DNA of 64,000 nt, from NCBI RefSeq assembly GCF_900290275.1, contig NZ_LT985326.1, positions 1-64,000 on the forward strand, in the 5' to 3' direction. Below the pieces are notes generated by a model, which saw only the letters and a list, made by a program, of their open reading frames with translations, did not search any database and was not told where the DNA came from. Made by a program: the position numbers and the translations under genes. The DNA is from Prevotella merdae. Its GTDB lineage: Bacteria; Bacteroidota; Bacteroidia; Bacteroidales; Bacteroidaceae. Shown here in pieces: positions 1 to 10,067 of this stretch (position 1 is the stretch's first letter; the number at the start of each line of letters is the position of its first letter).

Positions 1-1
1 C

Positions 2-3000
2 ATAGAGAAAGCGGAACGCATAGAGGCATGGATGGGTGACAATCCCGAAAATGAGCGTATGCCGGAGGTGAAGCAGGCGTTGGAGGCTCTGAAAGATGCC
101 GAGCCGCAGCGCATCGCCTTCGAGGATCTGGACTTCAATTTCGGGGAACGCTGGATTCCGACGGGTGTCTATGCCGCCTACATGAGCCGGCTGTTCGACA
201 CGGAGGTGAAAATCGCCTATTCCGCAAGCATGGACGAGTTTTCGGTGGTGTGCGGCTACCGCACCATGAAAATCACGGACGAGTTTCTGGTGAAGGGGTA
301 TTACCGGAACTATGACGGTATGCACCTCCTAAAACACGCCCTGCACAACACCTGCCCTGACATGATGAAGTCCATCGGCAAGGACGAGCATGGCAACGAC
401 ATCAAGATGCGCGACAGCGAGGGAATACAACTCGCCAACGCCAAGATTGACGAGATACGAAACGGCTTCTCCGAATGGCTCGAAGAGCAGTCGCCGCAGT
501 TCAAGGAGCGGCTTGTGACGATGTATAACCGCAAGTTCAACTGTTTCGTGCGCCCGCGCTACGACGGCTCCCATCAGACCTTTCCCGACCTCAACCTGAA
601 AGGGCTGGCAAGCCGGGGTATCAAGAGCGTCTATCCCTCACAGATGGATTGCGTCTGGATGTTGAAACAGAACGGCGGCGGAATTTGCGACCACGAGGTG
701 GGAACCGGTAAGACGCTGATAATGTGCATCGCCGCGCATGAGATGAAGCGTCTGAATTTGGCACACAAGCCGATGATTATCGGGCTGAAAGCCAACGTTG
801 CGGAGATTGCAGCCACCTATCAGGCGGCATATCCCAACGCACGTATTCTGTACGCTTCGGAGAAGGACTTTTCGACCGCTAACCGTGTGCGCTTCTTCAA
901 TAATATAAAGAACAACGACTACGATTGCGTCATCATGTCGCACGACCAGTTCGGCAAGATACCGCAGTCGCCGGAATTGCAGCAGCGCATCCTGCAAGCA
1001 GAGCTTGACACGGTGGAGGAAAACCTCGAAGTGCTACGGCAGCAGGGAAAGAACGTGTCGCGGGCGATGCTGAAAGGATTGGAGAAGCGCAAGCACAACC
1101 TTGAAGCGAAGCTGGAGAAGGTGGAACACGCCATAAAGTCACGCACGGACGACGTGGTGGATTTCAAGCAGATGGGCATCGACCACATCTTCATAGATGA
1201 GAGCCACCAGTTCAAAAATCTGACTTTCAATACACGACACGACCGTGTGGCGGGGCTGGGAAACAGCGAGGGAAGCCAGAAGGCGTTGAACATGCTCTTT
1301 GCCATACGCACCATACAGGAGCGCACGGGCAAAGATTTGGGAGCTACGTTCCTCTCCGGCACGACCATCAGCAACTCGCTGACTGAATTGTATCTGCTGT
1401 TCAAGTACCTGCGCCCGAAGGAGCTGGAACGGCAGGATATCCGGTGTTTCGACGCTTGGGCGGCGATATTCGCCAAGAAGACGACGGATTTTGAGTTCAA
1501 CGTGACGAACAACGTGGTGCAGAAGGAGCGTTTCCGATACTTCATCAAAGTGCCGGAGCTTGCCGCCTTCTATAATGAGATTACGGACTACCGAACGGCG
1601 GAGGATGTGGGCGTTGACCGCCCCGCCAAGAACGAGATACTGCACCACATACCGCCCACGCCGGAGCAGGAGGACTTCATTCAGAAGCTGATGCAGTTCG
1701 CCAAGACGGGCGATGCCACCCTGTTGGGCAGGCTGCCGCTTTCGGAAACGGAAGAAAAGGCGAAGATGCTTATCGCCACGGACTATGCCCGGAAAATGGC
1801 ACTCGACATGCGCATGATAGACCCGAATTATGAAGACCATCCCGACAACAAGGCGAGCCACTGTGCCAAGATGATCGCGGAATATTACCAAAAATACGAC
1901 GCGCAAAAGGGAACGCAGTTCGTTTTCTCGGACTTGGGGACATATCAGCCGGGCGATGGGTGGAACGTCTATTCGGAAATCAAGCGCAAGCTGACGGAGG
2001 ACTACGGCATACCGCCAAGCGAGGTGCGCTTCATTCAGGAGTGCAAGACCGACAAGGCGCGGAAGGCGGTGATAGACGCCATGAATGCCGGAACGGTGCG
2101 TGTGCTGTTCGGCTCCACCTCCATGCTCGGAACGGGTGTGAATGCGCAGAAAAGGTGTGTGGCAATCCATCATTTGGACACACCGTGGCGGCCATCCGAC
2201 CTGCAACAGCGTGACGGACGCGGAGTTAGGGCAGGAAATGAGATTGCCAAGCATTTCGCCGGGAACAACGTGGATGTAATCATCTACGCGGTGGAGAAGT
2301 CACTGGACAGCTACAAGTTCAACCTCCTGCACTGCAAGCAAACTTTCATCTCGCAGCTCAAAAGCGGTGCGATGGGTGCGCGTACCATCGACGAGGGGGC
2401 AATGGACGAGAAATCGGGCATGAACTTCTCGGAATACATGGCGTTGTTATCCGGCAACACCGACCTTTTGGATAAGGCGAAACTGGAGAAGCGGATCGCA
2501 TCGCTCGAAGGGGAACGCAAGTCGTTCAACAAGGGCAAGCGTGATTCGGAGTTCAAGCTGGAGTCAAAGACCGGCGAGTTGCGCAACAACACGGCTTTCA
2601 TAGATGCCATGACGGAGGACTGGAACCGCTTCCTGTCGGTGGTGCAGACCGACAAGGAGGGCAACCGCCTTAATATAATAAAGGTGGACGGAGTGGATTC
2701 CGCCGATGAGAAGGTCATCGGAAAGCGTTTGCAGGAGATAGCCAAGAATGCCACGACCGGAGGGTTGTACACGCAGGTCGGTGAACTTTACGGTTTTCCG
2801 ATAAAGGTGGTGAGCGAAAGGATACTCAAAGAGGGATTGGAGTTCACCGACAACCGCTTCGTGGTCGAGGGGAACTACAAGTACACCTACAACAACGGGC
2901 ATCTGGCGATGGCTGACCCGTTGGCCGCCGCCCGCAACTTCCTCAACGCGATGGAGAGGATACCCTCCATCATCGACCAGTACAAGGCGAAGAACGAGGT

Positions 3001-3337
3001 GCTGGAGATGGAGATACCGCAGTTACAGGAGATAGCGGGTAAGGTGTGGAAGAAGGAGGACGAGCTGAAGCAGTTGAAGTCCGAACTTGCCGCCCTTGAC
3101 CGAAAAATTCAGCTGGAGCTTGCGCCACCCACGCCCGAAGTCGCAGAAAAGGAGAATGAAGGGCAACAGCTCAAGCCGGAAGCGGAAGATGTGAGGAACA
3201 GGCAGGCGCAATATCCCGAAAATGCACCGCCGCAGATACGCAGTCCGGCGGATAGTATCGTTGCCAACCATGTCATAATCGGGCGTCCGGGACTGTATGC
3301 CAAGGAGGAAACCCGGTCCAAAGGATTGAAAATATAA
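2..3337 (+). CDS. Snf2-type helicase of CTnDOT-like elements (C-terminal part, cut by window start)
   Basis: Large SF2 helicase-like protein of the kind fused to, or following, an N6-adenine methylase in Bacteroidales conjugative transposons. Counting from the first in-window ATG at 32, a Walker A motif GTGKT lies near residues 224-228, a DESH box near 388 and helicase motif VI (QQRDGRGVR) near 727-735. The C-terminal 250 residues are charged and probably coiled coil. The frame is open upstream of the ATG to the window edge, so the true start and any methylase domain lie outside. GC content is high compared with tet(Q) just downstream. Substrate is unknown; a role in DNA protection or transfer is family-based inference. 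Confidence 0.85.
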   Translation: MEKAERIEAWMGDNPENERMPEVKQALEALKDAEPQRIAFEDLDFNFGERWIPTGVYAAYMSRLFDTEVKIAYSASMDEFSVVCGYRTMKITDEFLVKGYYRNYDGMHLLKHALHNTCPDMMKSIGKDEHGNDIKMRDSEGIQLANAKIDEIRNGFSEWLEEQSPQFKERLVTMYNRKFNCFVRPRYDGSHQTFPDLNLKGLASRGIKSVYPSQMDCVWMLKQNGGGICDHEVGTGKTLIMCIAAHEMKRLNLAHKPMIIGLKANVAEIAATYQAAYPNARILYASEKDFSTANRVRFFNNIKNNDYDCVIMSHDQFGKIPQSPELQQRILQAELDTVEENLEVLRQQGKNVSRAMLKGLEKRKHNLEAKLEKVEHAIKSRTDDVVDFKQMGIDHIFIDESHQFKNLTFNTRHDRVAGLGNSEGSQKALNMLFAIRTIQERTGKDLGATFLSGTTISNSLTELYLLFKYLRPKELERQDIRCFDAWAAIFAKKTTDFEFNVTNNVVQKERFRYFIKVPELAAFYNEITDYRTAEDVGVDRPAKNEILHHIPPTPEQEDFIQKLMQFAKTGDATLLGRLPLSETEEKAKMLIATDYARKMALDMRMIDPNYEDHPDNKASHCAKMIAEYYQKYDAQKGTQFVFSDLGTYQPGDGWNVYSEIKRKLTEDYGIPPSEVRFIQECKTDKARKAVIDAMNAGTVRVLFGSTSMLGTGVNAQKRCVAIHHLDTPWRPSDLQQRDGRGVRAGNEIAKHFAGNNVDVIIYAVEKSLDSYKFNLLHCKQTFISQLKSGAMGARTIDEGAMDEKSGMNFSEYMALLSGNTDLLDKAKLEKRIASLEGERKSFNKGKRDSEFKLESKTGELRNNTAFIDAMTEDWNRFLSVVQTDKEGNRLNIIKVDGVDSADEKVIGKRLQEIAKNATTGGLYTQVGELYGFPIKVVSERILKEGLEFTDNRFVVEGNYKYTYNNGHLAMADPLAAARNFLNAMERIPSIIDQYKAKNEVLEMEIPQLQEIAGKVWKKEDELKQLKSELAALDRKIQLELAPPTPEVAEKENEGQQLKPEAEDVRNRQAQYPENAPPQIRSPADSIVANHVIIGRPGLYAKEETRSKGLKI

Positions 3338-3360
3338 CCTAAGGAATTTTATCTGAAGTA

Positions 3361-3464
3361 TTAATAAGGGCTATCCCAAAAGGTCTAAAAGTAAATTTTA
3401 TCCTTTCTGCAAGTATCTGTAGGATGGCAACTGCATTTTTTTCTTTTTGGGCAGCCCTTATTAA
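3361..3464. repeat. 104-bp MITE-like element with terminal inverted repeats
   Basis: The ends are TTAATAAGGGCTATCCCAAA (3361-3380) and, on the other strand from 3464, TTAATAAGGGCTGCCCAAAA. They match in 18 of 20 positions, allowing for one offset. The interior has no reading frame. Ends of the GGGCTGCCCAAA kind are common on insertion sequences, so this looks like a non-autonomous element or a bare IS relic between the helicase gene and the tet(Q) leader. No transposase is present and no clear target duplication beyond the TTAA ends was seen. Confidence 0.55.
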
Positions 3465-3830
3465 AATTTATTCTTATTTTAGGTTATATACATTCATGTT
3501 CATTTATGTAAAAAATCCTGCTGACCTTGTTTATGTCTTGTCAGTCACCATTTGCAAAACCATATTTGACCCTCAAAGAGGCTGAATTTGATAAGCAACT
3601 TGCTACATACTCATAATAAGGAGCTAAATAGAACACGAATGGGAAATACTCAAATGCCAAACTAAAGAAGATATTGGCCAAAATAAACGTTATACCGAGA
3701 GAGAAACTTGATTTTTCAACTTCCTAAAACGGTGTTGTTCAAACATTTCTACTTATTTGTACTTGCCAGTTGAACCTACGCTTCCCTAATAAAATGTCTA
3801 TGCTAAAAAAAGTTAAAAAATCCTCCCACT
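3465..3830. other. AT-rich spacer upstream of the tet(Q) promoter
   Basis: About 365 bases with no supported gene on either strand. Stops are frequent and no protein family was recognised. Composition is AT-rich like tet(Q) and unlike the GC-rich helicase gene to the left, which suggests it came in with the tet(Q) segment. Confidence 0.5.
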
Positions 3831-3862
3831 TTTGTTAGATATATTTTTTTTGTGTAATTTTG
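3831..3862 (+). promoter_or_regulatory. tet(Q)-rteA promoter
   Basis: TTTG at 3831-3834 and TAATTTTG at 3855-3862, separated by 20 bases, match the Bacteroidales -33 (TTTG) and -7 (TAnnTTTG) elements. It sits about 135 bases before the conserved tet(Q) start, leaving a leader that can carry translational attenuation. Confidence 0.75.
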
Positions 3863-3870
3863 TAATCGTT

Positions 3871-3882
3871 ATGCGGCAGTAA
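3871..3882 (+). promoter_or_regulatory. Three-codon leader peptide (Met-Arg-Gln) in the tet(Q) leader
   Basis: ATG CGG CAG TAA begins 8 bases after the -7 element and is followed by in-frame and nearby stops. A three-residue leader peptide is part of the described translational attenuation of tetQ in CTnDOT, where tetracycline-slowed ribosomes change leader folding. The sequence here keeps that peptide; the folding itself was not computed. A strong AGGAGG lies at 3934-3939, ten bases before a GTG at 3949. Confidence 0.65.
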
Positions 3883-3996
3883 TAATATACATATTAATAC
3901 GAGTTAGTAATCCTGTAGTTCTCACATGCTACGAGGAGGTATTAAAAGGTGCATTTCGACAATGCATCTATTGTAGTATATTATTGCTTAATCCAA

Positions 3997-5922
3997 ATGA
4001 ATATTATAAATTTAGGAATTCTTGCTCACATTGATGCAGGAAAAACTTCCGTAACCGAGAATCTGCTGTTTGCCAGTGGAGCAACGGAAAAGTGCGGCCG
4101 TGTGGATAATGGTGACACCATAACGGACTCTATGGATATAGAGAAACGTAGAGGAATTACTGTCCGGGCTTCTACGACATCTATTATCTGGAATGGAGTG
4201 AAATGCAATATCATTGACACTCCGGGACACATGGATTTTATTGCGGAAGTGGAGCGGACATTCAAAATGCTTGATGGAGCAGTCCTCATCTTATCCGCAA
4301 AGGAAGGCATACAAGCGCAAACAAAGTTGCTGTTCAGTACTTTACAAAAGCTGCAAATCCCGACAATTATATTTATCAATAAGATTGACCGTGCCGGTGT
4401 GAATTTGGAGCGTTTGTATATGGATATAAAAACAAATCTGTCGCAAGATGTCCTGTTTATGCAAACTGTTGTCGATGGATCGGTTTATCCGGTTTGCTCC
4501 CAAACATATATAAAGGAAGAATACAAAGAATTTGTATGCAACCATGACGACGATATATTAGAACGATATTTGGCGGATAGCGAAATTTCACCGGCTGATT
4601 ATTGGAATACGATAATCGCTCTTGTGGCAAAAGCCAAAGTCTATCCGGTGCTACATGGATCAGCAATGTTCAATATCGGTATCAATGAGTTGTTGGACGC
4701 CATCTCTTCTTTTATACTTCCTCCAGAATCAGTCTCAAACAGACTTTCAGCTTATCTCTATAAGATAGAGCATGACCCCAAAGGACATAAAAGAAGTTTT
4801 CTAAAAATAATTGACGGAAGTCTGAGACTTCGAGACATTGTAAGAATCAACGATTCGGAAAAATTCATCAAGATTAAAAATCTAAAGACTATTTATCAGG
4901 GCAGAGAGATAAATGTTGATGAAGTGGGGGCCAATGATATCGCGATTGTAGAAGATATGGAAGATTTTCGAATCGGAGATTATTTAGGTGCTAAACCTTG
5001 TTTGATTCAAGGGTTATCTCGTCAGCATCCCGCTCTCAAATCCTCCGTCCGGCCAGACAGGCCCGAAGAGAGAAGCAAGGTGATATCCGCTCTGAATACA
5101 TTGTGGATTGAAGACCCGTCTTTGTCCTTTTCCATAAACTCATATAGTGATGAATTGGAAATCTCGTTATATGGTTTGACACAAAAGGAAATCATACAGA
5201 CATTGCTGGAAGAACGATTTTCCGTCAAGGTCCATTTTGATGAGATCAAGACTATCTACAAAGAACGACCTATAAAAAAGGTGAATAAGATTATTCAGAT
5301 CGAAGTGCCGCCCAACCCTTATTGGGCCACAATAGGGCTGACTATTGAACCCTTACCGTTAGGGACAGGGTTGCAAATCGAAAGTGACATCTCCTATGGT
5401 TATCTGAACCATTCTTTTCAAAATGCCGTTTTTGAAGGGATTCGTATGTCTTGCCAATCTGGTTTACATGGATGGGAAGTGACTGATCTGAAAGTAACTT
5501 TTACTCAAGCCGAGTATTATAGCCCGGTAAGTACACCTGCTGATTTCAGACAGCTGACCCCTTATGTCTTCAGGCTGGCCTTGCAACAGTCAGGTGTGGA
5601 CATCCTCGAACCGATGCTCTATTTTGAGTTGCAGATACCCCAAGTAGCGAGTTCCAAAGCTATTACAGATTTGCAAAAAATGATGTCTGAGATTGAAGAC
5701 ATCAGTTGTAATAATGAGTGGTGTCATATTAAAGGGAAAGTTCCATTAAATACAAGTAAAGACTATGCCTCAGAAGTAAGTTCGTACACTAAGGGCTTAG
5801 GCATTTTTATGGTTAAGCCATGTGGGTATCAAATAACAAAAGACGGTTATTCTGATAATATCCGCATGAACGAAAAAGATAAACTTTTATTCATGTTCCA
5901 AAAATCAATGTCATCAAAATAA
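3997..5922 (+). CDS. tet(Q): Tetracycline resistance ribosomal protection protein Tet(Q)
   Basis: EF-G-like GTPase that releases tetracycline from the ribosome. From the ATG at 3997 the protein is 641 residues, the usual size, and begins [18 protein letters not shown], aligning with the N-terminus of TetM-type proteins. G motifs seen are [16 protein letters not shown] and NKID. A GTG at 3949 in the same frame, placed ten bases after AGGAGG, would add 16 residues and may be the start really used. The stop overlaps the rteA start (TAATGG), so the two are co-translated. Regulated by the leader described above. The gene is AT-rich beside its left neighbour, consistent with separate origin. Confidence 0.97.
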   Translation: MNIINLGILAHIDAGKTSVTENLLFASGATEKCGRVDNGDTITDSMDIEKRRGITVRASTTSIIWNGVKCNIIDTPGHMDFIAEVERTFKMLDGAVLILSAKEGIQAQTKLLFSTLQKLQIPTIIFINKIDRAGVNLERLYMDIKTNLSQDVLFMQTVVDGSVYPVCSQTYIKEEYKEFVCNHDDDILERYLADSEISPADYWNTIIALVAKAKVYPVLHGSAMFNIGINELLDAISSFILPPESVSNRLSAYLYKIEHDPKGHKRSFLKIIDGSLRLRDIVRINDSEKFIKIKNLKTIYQGREINVDEVGANDIAIVEDMEDFRIGDYLGAKPCLIQGLSRQHPALKSSVRPDRPEERSKVISALNTLWIEDPSLSFSINSYSDELEISLYGLTQKEIIQTLLEERFSVKVHFDEIKTIYKERPIKKVNKIIQIEVPPNPYWATIGLTIEPLPLGTGLQIESDISYGYLNHSFQNAVFEGIRMSCQSGLHGWEVTDLKVTFTQAEYYSPVSTPADFRQLTPYVFRLALQQSGVDILEPMLYFELQIPQVASSKAITDLQKMMSEIEDISCNNEWCHIKGKVPLNTSKDYASEVSSYTKGLGIFMVKPCGYQITKDGYSDNIRMNEKDKLLFMFQKSMSSK

Positions 5923-7964
5923 TGGAGCGGTCAGGAAATTTCTATAAGGCAATACGGTTGGGATATATACTTATCTCCATTCTTATCGGATGTATGGCAT
6001 ATAATAGCCTCTATGAATGGCAGGAGATAGAAGCATTAGAACTTGGCAATAAAAAAATAGACGAGCTCCGAAAAGAAATAAACAATATCAATATTCAAAT
6101 GATAAAATTTTCTCTATTGGGTGAAACAATACTGGAATGGAACGATAAAGATATCGAGCATTACCATGCACGGCGTATGGCAATGGACAGTATGCTCTGC
6201 CGTTTCAAGGCCACCTATCCAGCAGAGCGCATCGATAGTGTGCGCAGTCTTTTAGAGGATAAGGAACGACAGATGTTCCAGATAGTCCGGTTAATGGATG
6301 AACAACAATCTATTAACAAGAAGATAGCCAATCAAATTCCGGTTATTGTGCAGAAAAGTGTGCAGGAACAGTCCAAAAAGCCAAAACGAAAAGGTTTCTT
6401 GAGCATCTTCGGCAAAAAAGAGGGAACGAAGCCAACGACAACAACGACTACGCTCCGTTCATCCAATAGAAACATGGTCAACGAACAGAAAGCGCAGAGC
6501 CGTCGATTGTCAGAACAAGCCGATAGTCTTGCTGCCCGTAATGCAGAACTTAACAGACAACTGCAAGGATTGATTTGCCAAATCGAAAAGAAGGTACAAT
6601 CTGATTTACAAAATAGAGAAAGCGAGATAACAGCCATGCGTAAAAAATCATTTATGCAGATAGGCGGCTTGAGGGGATTTGTTCTTTTGCTGTTGGTCAT
6701 TTCCGATATCATCATACACCGTGATGCAAAGAACATTAAACGATACAAACGCAAGACAACGGATTTGATCGAGCAATTGGAACAGTCCGTGCAACAAAAT
6801 GAGGTACTCATAACCTCCCGAAAGAAAGCGGTACATACTATTATCCATGAGTTGCGTACACCACTGACGGCAATAACCGGCTATACCGAACTTTTGCGGA
6901 AAGAATGCAATAGCGGTAATAATGGGCAATATATCCAAAATATACTGCAATCCTCCGACCGTATGCGGGATATGCTCAACACTTTGCTTGACTTCTTCCG
7001 CCTGGACAACGGCAAGGAACAGCCCCGTCTGTCACCCTGCCGGATTTCAGCAATCACGCACACACTTGAAACGGAGTTCATGCCTGTTGCCGTGAACAAA
7101 GGGCTGTCCTTGTCCGTGAAGACTGGACACGATGCCATTGTATTGACCGACAAAGAGCGAATAATACAAATCGGGAATAACCTGCTGTCAAACGCTGTCA
7201 AGTTCACAGAAGAAGGCGGTGTTTCTTTGATTACTGAATATGATAATGGAGTTCTGACACTGGTCGTTGAAGATACAGGTACAGGCATGACAGAAGAGGA
7301 ACAGAAACAAGCGTTCGGTGCGTTTGAACGTCTATCAAATGCCGCCGCAAAGGAGGGTTTCGGGCTTGGGCTTGCCATAATGCGTAATATTGTGTCGATG
7401 CTTGGCGGAACAATCCGTTTAGACAGCAAGAAAGGGAAAGGCAGTCGTTTCACAGTTGAAATTTCTATGCAGGAAGCTGAAGAACAGCTTGGATATACAA
7501 GCAATACACCTGTTTATCATAACAATAAATTCCATGATGTTGTCGCCATTGACAATGATGAGGTATTACTTCTGATGCTGAAAGAGATGTATTCCCAAGA
7601 AGGAATACACTGCGACACTTGCACCGATGCTGGTGCGCCTTATCATGAAGTCCATCCACAAACAGAACAAGCGCGAGGTGAAGCATATCGGCTGCAAGCG
7701 TTTCGGCATCCAATACCTGTTGAAAGGCATCTACACGCACAACGGCTTGCTTTATTTCCACACGGAGATAAAGAACCAGAGCAACGTGCCTTTCGATGTG
7801 GACTACATCACTTGGAAAATCGTGGACAAGAAGGTTGCGAAGCGTACTGCCGTGCAGGAGCAGATTATTCTGCCGCTCCGCGCGCAGAACTACGCCACCC
7901 TCGTGCCGGGCAAAAAGAGCGAGCGCACGGTCTTCACGATGGCGAAGTTCACCATCCCCGATGA
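5922..7964 (+). CDS. rteA: RteA hybrid sensor kinase, truncated in its receiver domain
   Basis: Sensor kinase that, with RteB, normally relays tetracycline exposure to excision and transfer genes. Two membrane segments (about residues 13-30 and 225-242) bracket a coiled periplasmic region. The HisKA box IIHELRTPLTAITGY lies near residue 305-320, the N box NLLSNAVKF near 421, and DTGTGM and GFGLGLAI follow. A receiver domain starts near 538 (VVAIDNDEV) but homology stops near residue 568, at about 7626, where the DNA switches to traN. The remaining ~112 codons are traN sequence read out of frame. The acceptor part of the receiver is lost and rteB is absent, so signalling through this copy is probably dead. 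Confidence 0.85.
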   Translation: MERSGNFYKAIRLGYILISILIGCMAYNSLYEWQEIEALELGNKKIDELRKEINNINIQMIKFSLLGETILEWNDKDIEHYHARRMAMDSMLCRFKATYPAERIDSVRSLLEDKERQMFQIVRLMDEQQSINKKIANQIPVIVQKSVQEQSKKPKRKGFLSIFGKKEGTKPTTTTTTLRSSNRNMVNEQKAQSRRLSEQADSLAARNAELNRQLQGLICQIEKKVQSDLQNRESEITAMRKKSFMQIGGLRGFVLLLLVISDIIIHRDAKNIKRYKRKTTDLIEQLEQSVQQNEVLITSRKKAVHTIIHELRTPLTAITGYTELLRKECNSGNNGQYIQNILQSSDRMRDMLNTLLDFFRLDNGKEQPRLSPCRISAITHTLETEFMPVAVNKGLSLSVKTGHDAIVLTDKERIIQIGNNLLSNAVKFTEEGGVSLITEYDNGVLTLVVEDTGTGMTEEEQKQAFGAFERLSNAAAKEGFGLGLAIMRNIVSMLGGTIRLDSKKGKGSRFTVEISMQEAEEQLGYTSNTPVYHNNKFHDVVAIDNDEVLLLMLKEMYSQEGIHCDTCTDAGAPYHEVHPQTEQARGEAYRLQAFRHPIPVERHLHAQRLALFPHGDKEPEQRAFRCGLHHLENRGQEGCEAYCRAGADYSAAPRAELRHPRAGQKERAHGLHDGEVHHPR

Positions 7965-8079
7965 CAAGTGCCTCGTGGTGGAATTGAACGAGAAGAACGG
8001 CGGCCGTCACCAGTCCTTCGTGATTGAGAACGAGGATTTGGTACGCGCGGGTACCATCAACGAACTTCAAGTACGCTGA
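7627..8079 (+). pseudogene. traN: C-terminal fragment of conjugative transposon protein TraN
   Basis: The frame encodes the last ~150 residues of TraN (DUF4138 type), with the conserved stretch FGIQYLLKGIYTHNGLLYF and then VPFDVDYITWKI. The N-terminal half and signal peptide are missing because the segment is joined to rteA. By chance the rteA codons supply an ATG at 7627 in the traN frame, so a fragment could be made, but without export signal. TraN is a VirB9-like outer-membrane core component; this copy should be non-functional. A full-length, divergent TraN is encoded at 21710-22576. Confidence 0.85.
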
Positions 8080-8081
8080 CC

Positions 8082-8657
8082 ATGAGAAAGTACATCGCAA
8101 TAATCATCGCGTCGCTTGCCCTTTTTACAGGGCAGGCGCACGCCCAGCGGTGTCTGCCGAAGATGCAGGGCATCGAGGTGAGGGCGGACATGGCGGACGG
8201 CTTCAATCTCGGCGGCAAGGACGGCGGGTACAGCTTCGGGGCGGCTCTCTCCACCTACACGAAGAAGGGGAACAAGTGGGTGTTCGGTGGCGAATACCTG
8301 TTGAAGAACAATCCCTACAAGGACACCAAGATACCCGTGGCGCAGTTCACGGCGGAGGGCGGCTATTACTTCAAGATACTGTCGGACGCCCGAAAGATTG
8401 TTTTCGTCTATGCCGGGGCTTCGGCTCTCGCCGGATATGAGGCGGTAAATTGGGGGAAGAAGGTGCTGCATGACGGCTCCACGCTGCACGACCGGGACGC
8501 CTTCATCTACGGCGGTGCGCTGACGCTCGATGTGGAGTGTTACGTGGCAGACCGTATCGCCCTGCTTGCCCACCTGCGGGAGCGTTGCCTTTGGGGGGGC
8601 GACACACGGAAGTTCCACACGCAGTTCGGGGTCGGTATCAAGTTCATCATCAACTGA
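8082..8657 (+). CDS. traO: Conjugative transposon protein TraO
   Basis: 191-residue exported protein of the TraO family, specific to Bacteroidales transfer systems. A signal peptide ends at AHA before Gln22. The mature part alternates short hydrophobic strands (YSFGAALSTY, YYFKILSD, FIYGGALTLDVECYV, QFGVGIKFIIN) and ends in an aromatic-poor beta strand, in keeping with a small outer-membrane or periplasmic barrel-like protein. It starts two bases after the traN fragment stop and is followed by traP, so the original operon order is kept. Confidence 0.9.
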   Translation: MRKYIAIIIASLALFTGQAHAQRCLPKMQGIEVRADMADGFNLGGKDGGYSFGAALSTYTKKGNKWVFGGEYLLKNNPYKDTKIPVAQFTAEGGYYFKILSDARKIVFVYAGASALAGYEAVNWGKKVLHDGSTLHDRDAFIYGGALTLDVECYVADRIALLAHLRERCLWGGDTRKFHTQFGVGIKFIIN

Positions 8658-8664
8658 CACGGGC

Positions 8665-9567
8665 ATGGAAAGGACGGAAATAGATGCTGTCAGAAGGATG
8701 CCGCTTGCGGATTTTCTCGCACGGCTGGGGCATGAGCCTGTCAGAAGGAGCGGTAACGAGCTGTGGTATCTTGCCCCGTACAGGGGCGAGCGCACATCCT
8801 CTTTCCGTGTGAACGTGGCGAAACAGCTCTGGTACGACTTCGGTTTGGGCAAGGGCGGCGACATCTTCACGCTTGCCGGGGAGTTTCTGCAAAGCGATGA
8901 CTTCATGAAGCAAGCGAAGTTCATAGCGGAAGCCGCCAATATGACGGTTGCCGGATGGGAAAAGCCCGTCTATCTCTCGAAGCCGACCGAATCCGTTTTT
9001 GAGGATGTGGAGGTCGCTCCGCTGCTCCGCTCACTGCTGACGGAGTATTTAGAGGAACGGGGCATCCCTTACGCCATCGCATCCCGTCACTGCTGCCGCT
9101 TGAACTACGGTGTGCGTGGGAAACGGTATTTTGCCGTTGGCTTTCCGAACATGGCAGGTGGCTATGAAGTCAGAAGCCGATATTTCAAGGGTTGCATACC
9201 TCCGAAGTCTGTATCACTGGTAAAGGCGAATGACATCCCGGCTGACGAGTGCCTCGTGTTCGAGGGCTTCATGGACTTTCTCTCTGCCGTGACGCTTGGT
9301 GTAACCGGTAACGCTGACTGTCTTGTGCTGAACTCAGTCGCCAACGTGGAGAAGGCGGCGGGATTGCTGGACGGATACGGGCGCATCGGCTGCTTCCTCG
9401 ACCGTGACGAAGCCGGACGGCGGACGCTTGCCGCACTTACCATGCGATACGGGGAACGTGTCACCGACCGTTCCTCCCTCTATGACGGTTGCAAGGACTT
9501 GAACGAGTACCTGCAACTGACAACGAAAAAACAGAAAAACAACCATCTAAAAATCGAAGAACAATGA
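8665..9567 (+). CDS. traP: TraP, DnaG-like primase of conjugative transposons
   Basis: 300-residue primase-like protein, started at the ATG seven bases after the traO stop. The N-terminal part (about 30-75) resembles the zinc-finger-type primase domain with LWYDFGLGKGGDIF but lacks a clear cysteine set. A Toprim domain follows with the catalytic glutamate in VFEGFMDFLS (198-207) and the DxD-like CFLDRDEAG (243-251). It probably primes complementary-strand synthesis after transfer. The stop overlaps the traQ start (ATGA). The primase at 55363-56271 is a homologue from the other element. Confidence 0.9.
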   Translation: MERTEIDAVRRMPLADFLARLGHEPVRRSGNELWYLAPYRGERTSSFRVNVAKQLWYDFGLGKGGDIFTLAGEFLQSDDFMKQAKFIAEAANMTVAGWEKPVYLSKPTESVFEDVEVAPLLRSLLTEYLEERGIPYAIASRHCCRLNYGVRGKRYFAVGFPNMAGGYEVRSRYFKGCIPPKSVSLVKANDIPADECLVFEGFMDFLSAVTLGVTGNADCLVLNSVANVEKAAGLLDGYGRIGCFLDRDEAGRRTLAALTMRYGERVTDRSSLYDGCKDLNEYLQLTTKKQKNNHLKIEEQ

Positions 9568-10067
9568 ACATACTGAACAACAGAAACAAGAGAACATCAA
9601 TATTCAAGGCAGTGGCGTTATGCCTGATAGCCGCCATGTCATTCACCCTCGTGTCATGTGACGATGACATGGACATCCAGCAGTCCTATCCCTTCACGGT
9701 GGAGGTCATGCCCGTGCCGAACAAGGTAGTAAAGGGGCAGACAGTGGAAATCCGCTGTGAACTGAAAAAGGAGGGCGACTTTTCGGGTACGCTCTATACC
9801 ATCCGCTATTTCCAGTTCGAGGGGGAAGGCTCGCTCAAAATGGATAACGGCATCACCTTCCTGCCTAACGACCGCTACCTGCTGGAGAACGAAAAATTCC
9901 GCCTGTACTACACGGCGGCGGGTGATGAGGCGCATAATTTCATCGTGGTGGTGGAGGATAACTTTAGCAACTCCTACGAACTGGAATTTGACTTCAACAA
10001 CAGGAATGTAAAGGACGACGATCTTACCATCGTTCCCATCGGCAACTTCAGCCCCTTGTTGAAATGA
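9564..10067 (+). CDS. traQ: Conjugative transposon protein TraQ (DUF3872)
   Basis: 167-residue lipoprotein-type TraQ. The N-terminal basic and hydrophobic segment ends in a lipobox-like LVSC with Cys32, followed by DDDMD, which fits outer-membrane lipidation. The mature part has an immunoglobulin-like pattern (VVKGQTVEIRCELKKEG, FIVVVEDNFSNSYEL). The start is set by overlap with the traP stop. It is the last classical tra gene of the operon, overlapping the lysozyme gene by ATGATG. Its precise function in transfer is unknown. Confidence 0.9.
   Translation: MNILNNRNKRTSIFKAVALCLIAAMSFTLVSCDDDMDIQQSYPFTVEVMPVPNKVVKGQTVEIRCELKKEGDFSGTLYTIRYFQFEGEGSLKMDNGITFLPNDRYLLENEKFRLYYTAAGDEAHNFIVVVEDNFSNSYELEFDFNNRNVKDDDLTIVPIGNFSPLLK

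Noticed and set aside
1139..2254. Long leftward open frame opposite the helicase gene
   Set aside because: It lies wholly inside the helicase coding sequence, is arginine/leucine-rich in the way of antisense frames in GC-rich genes, and matches no family.
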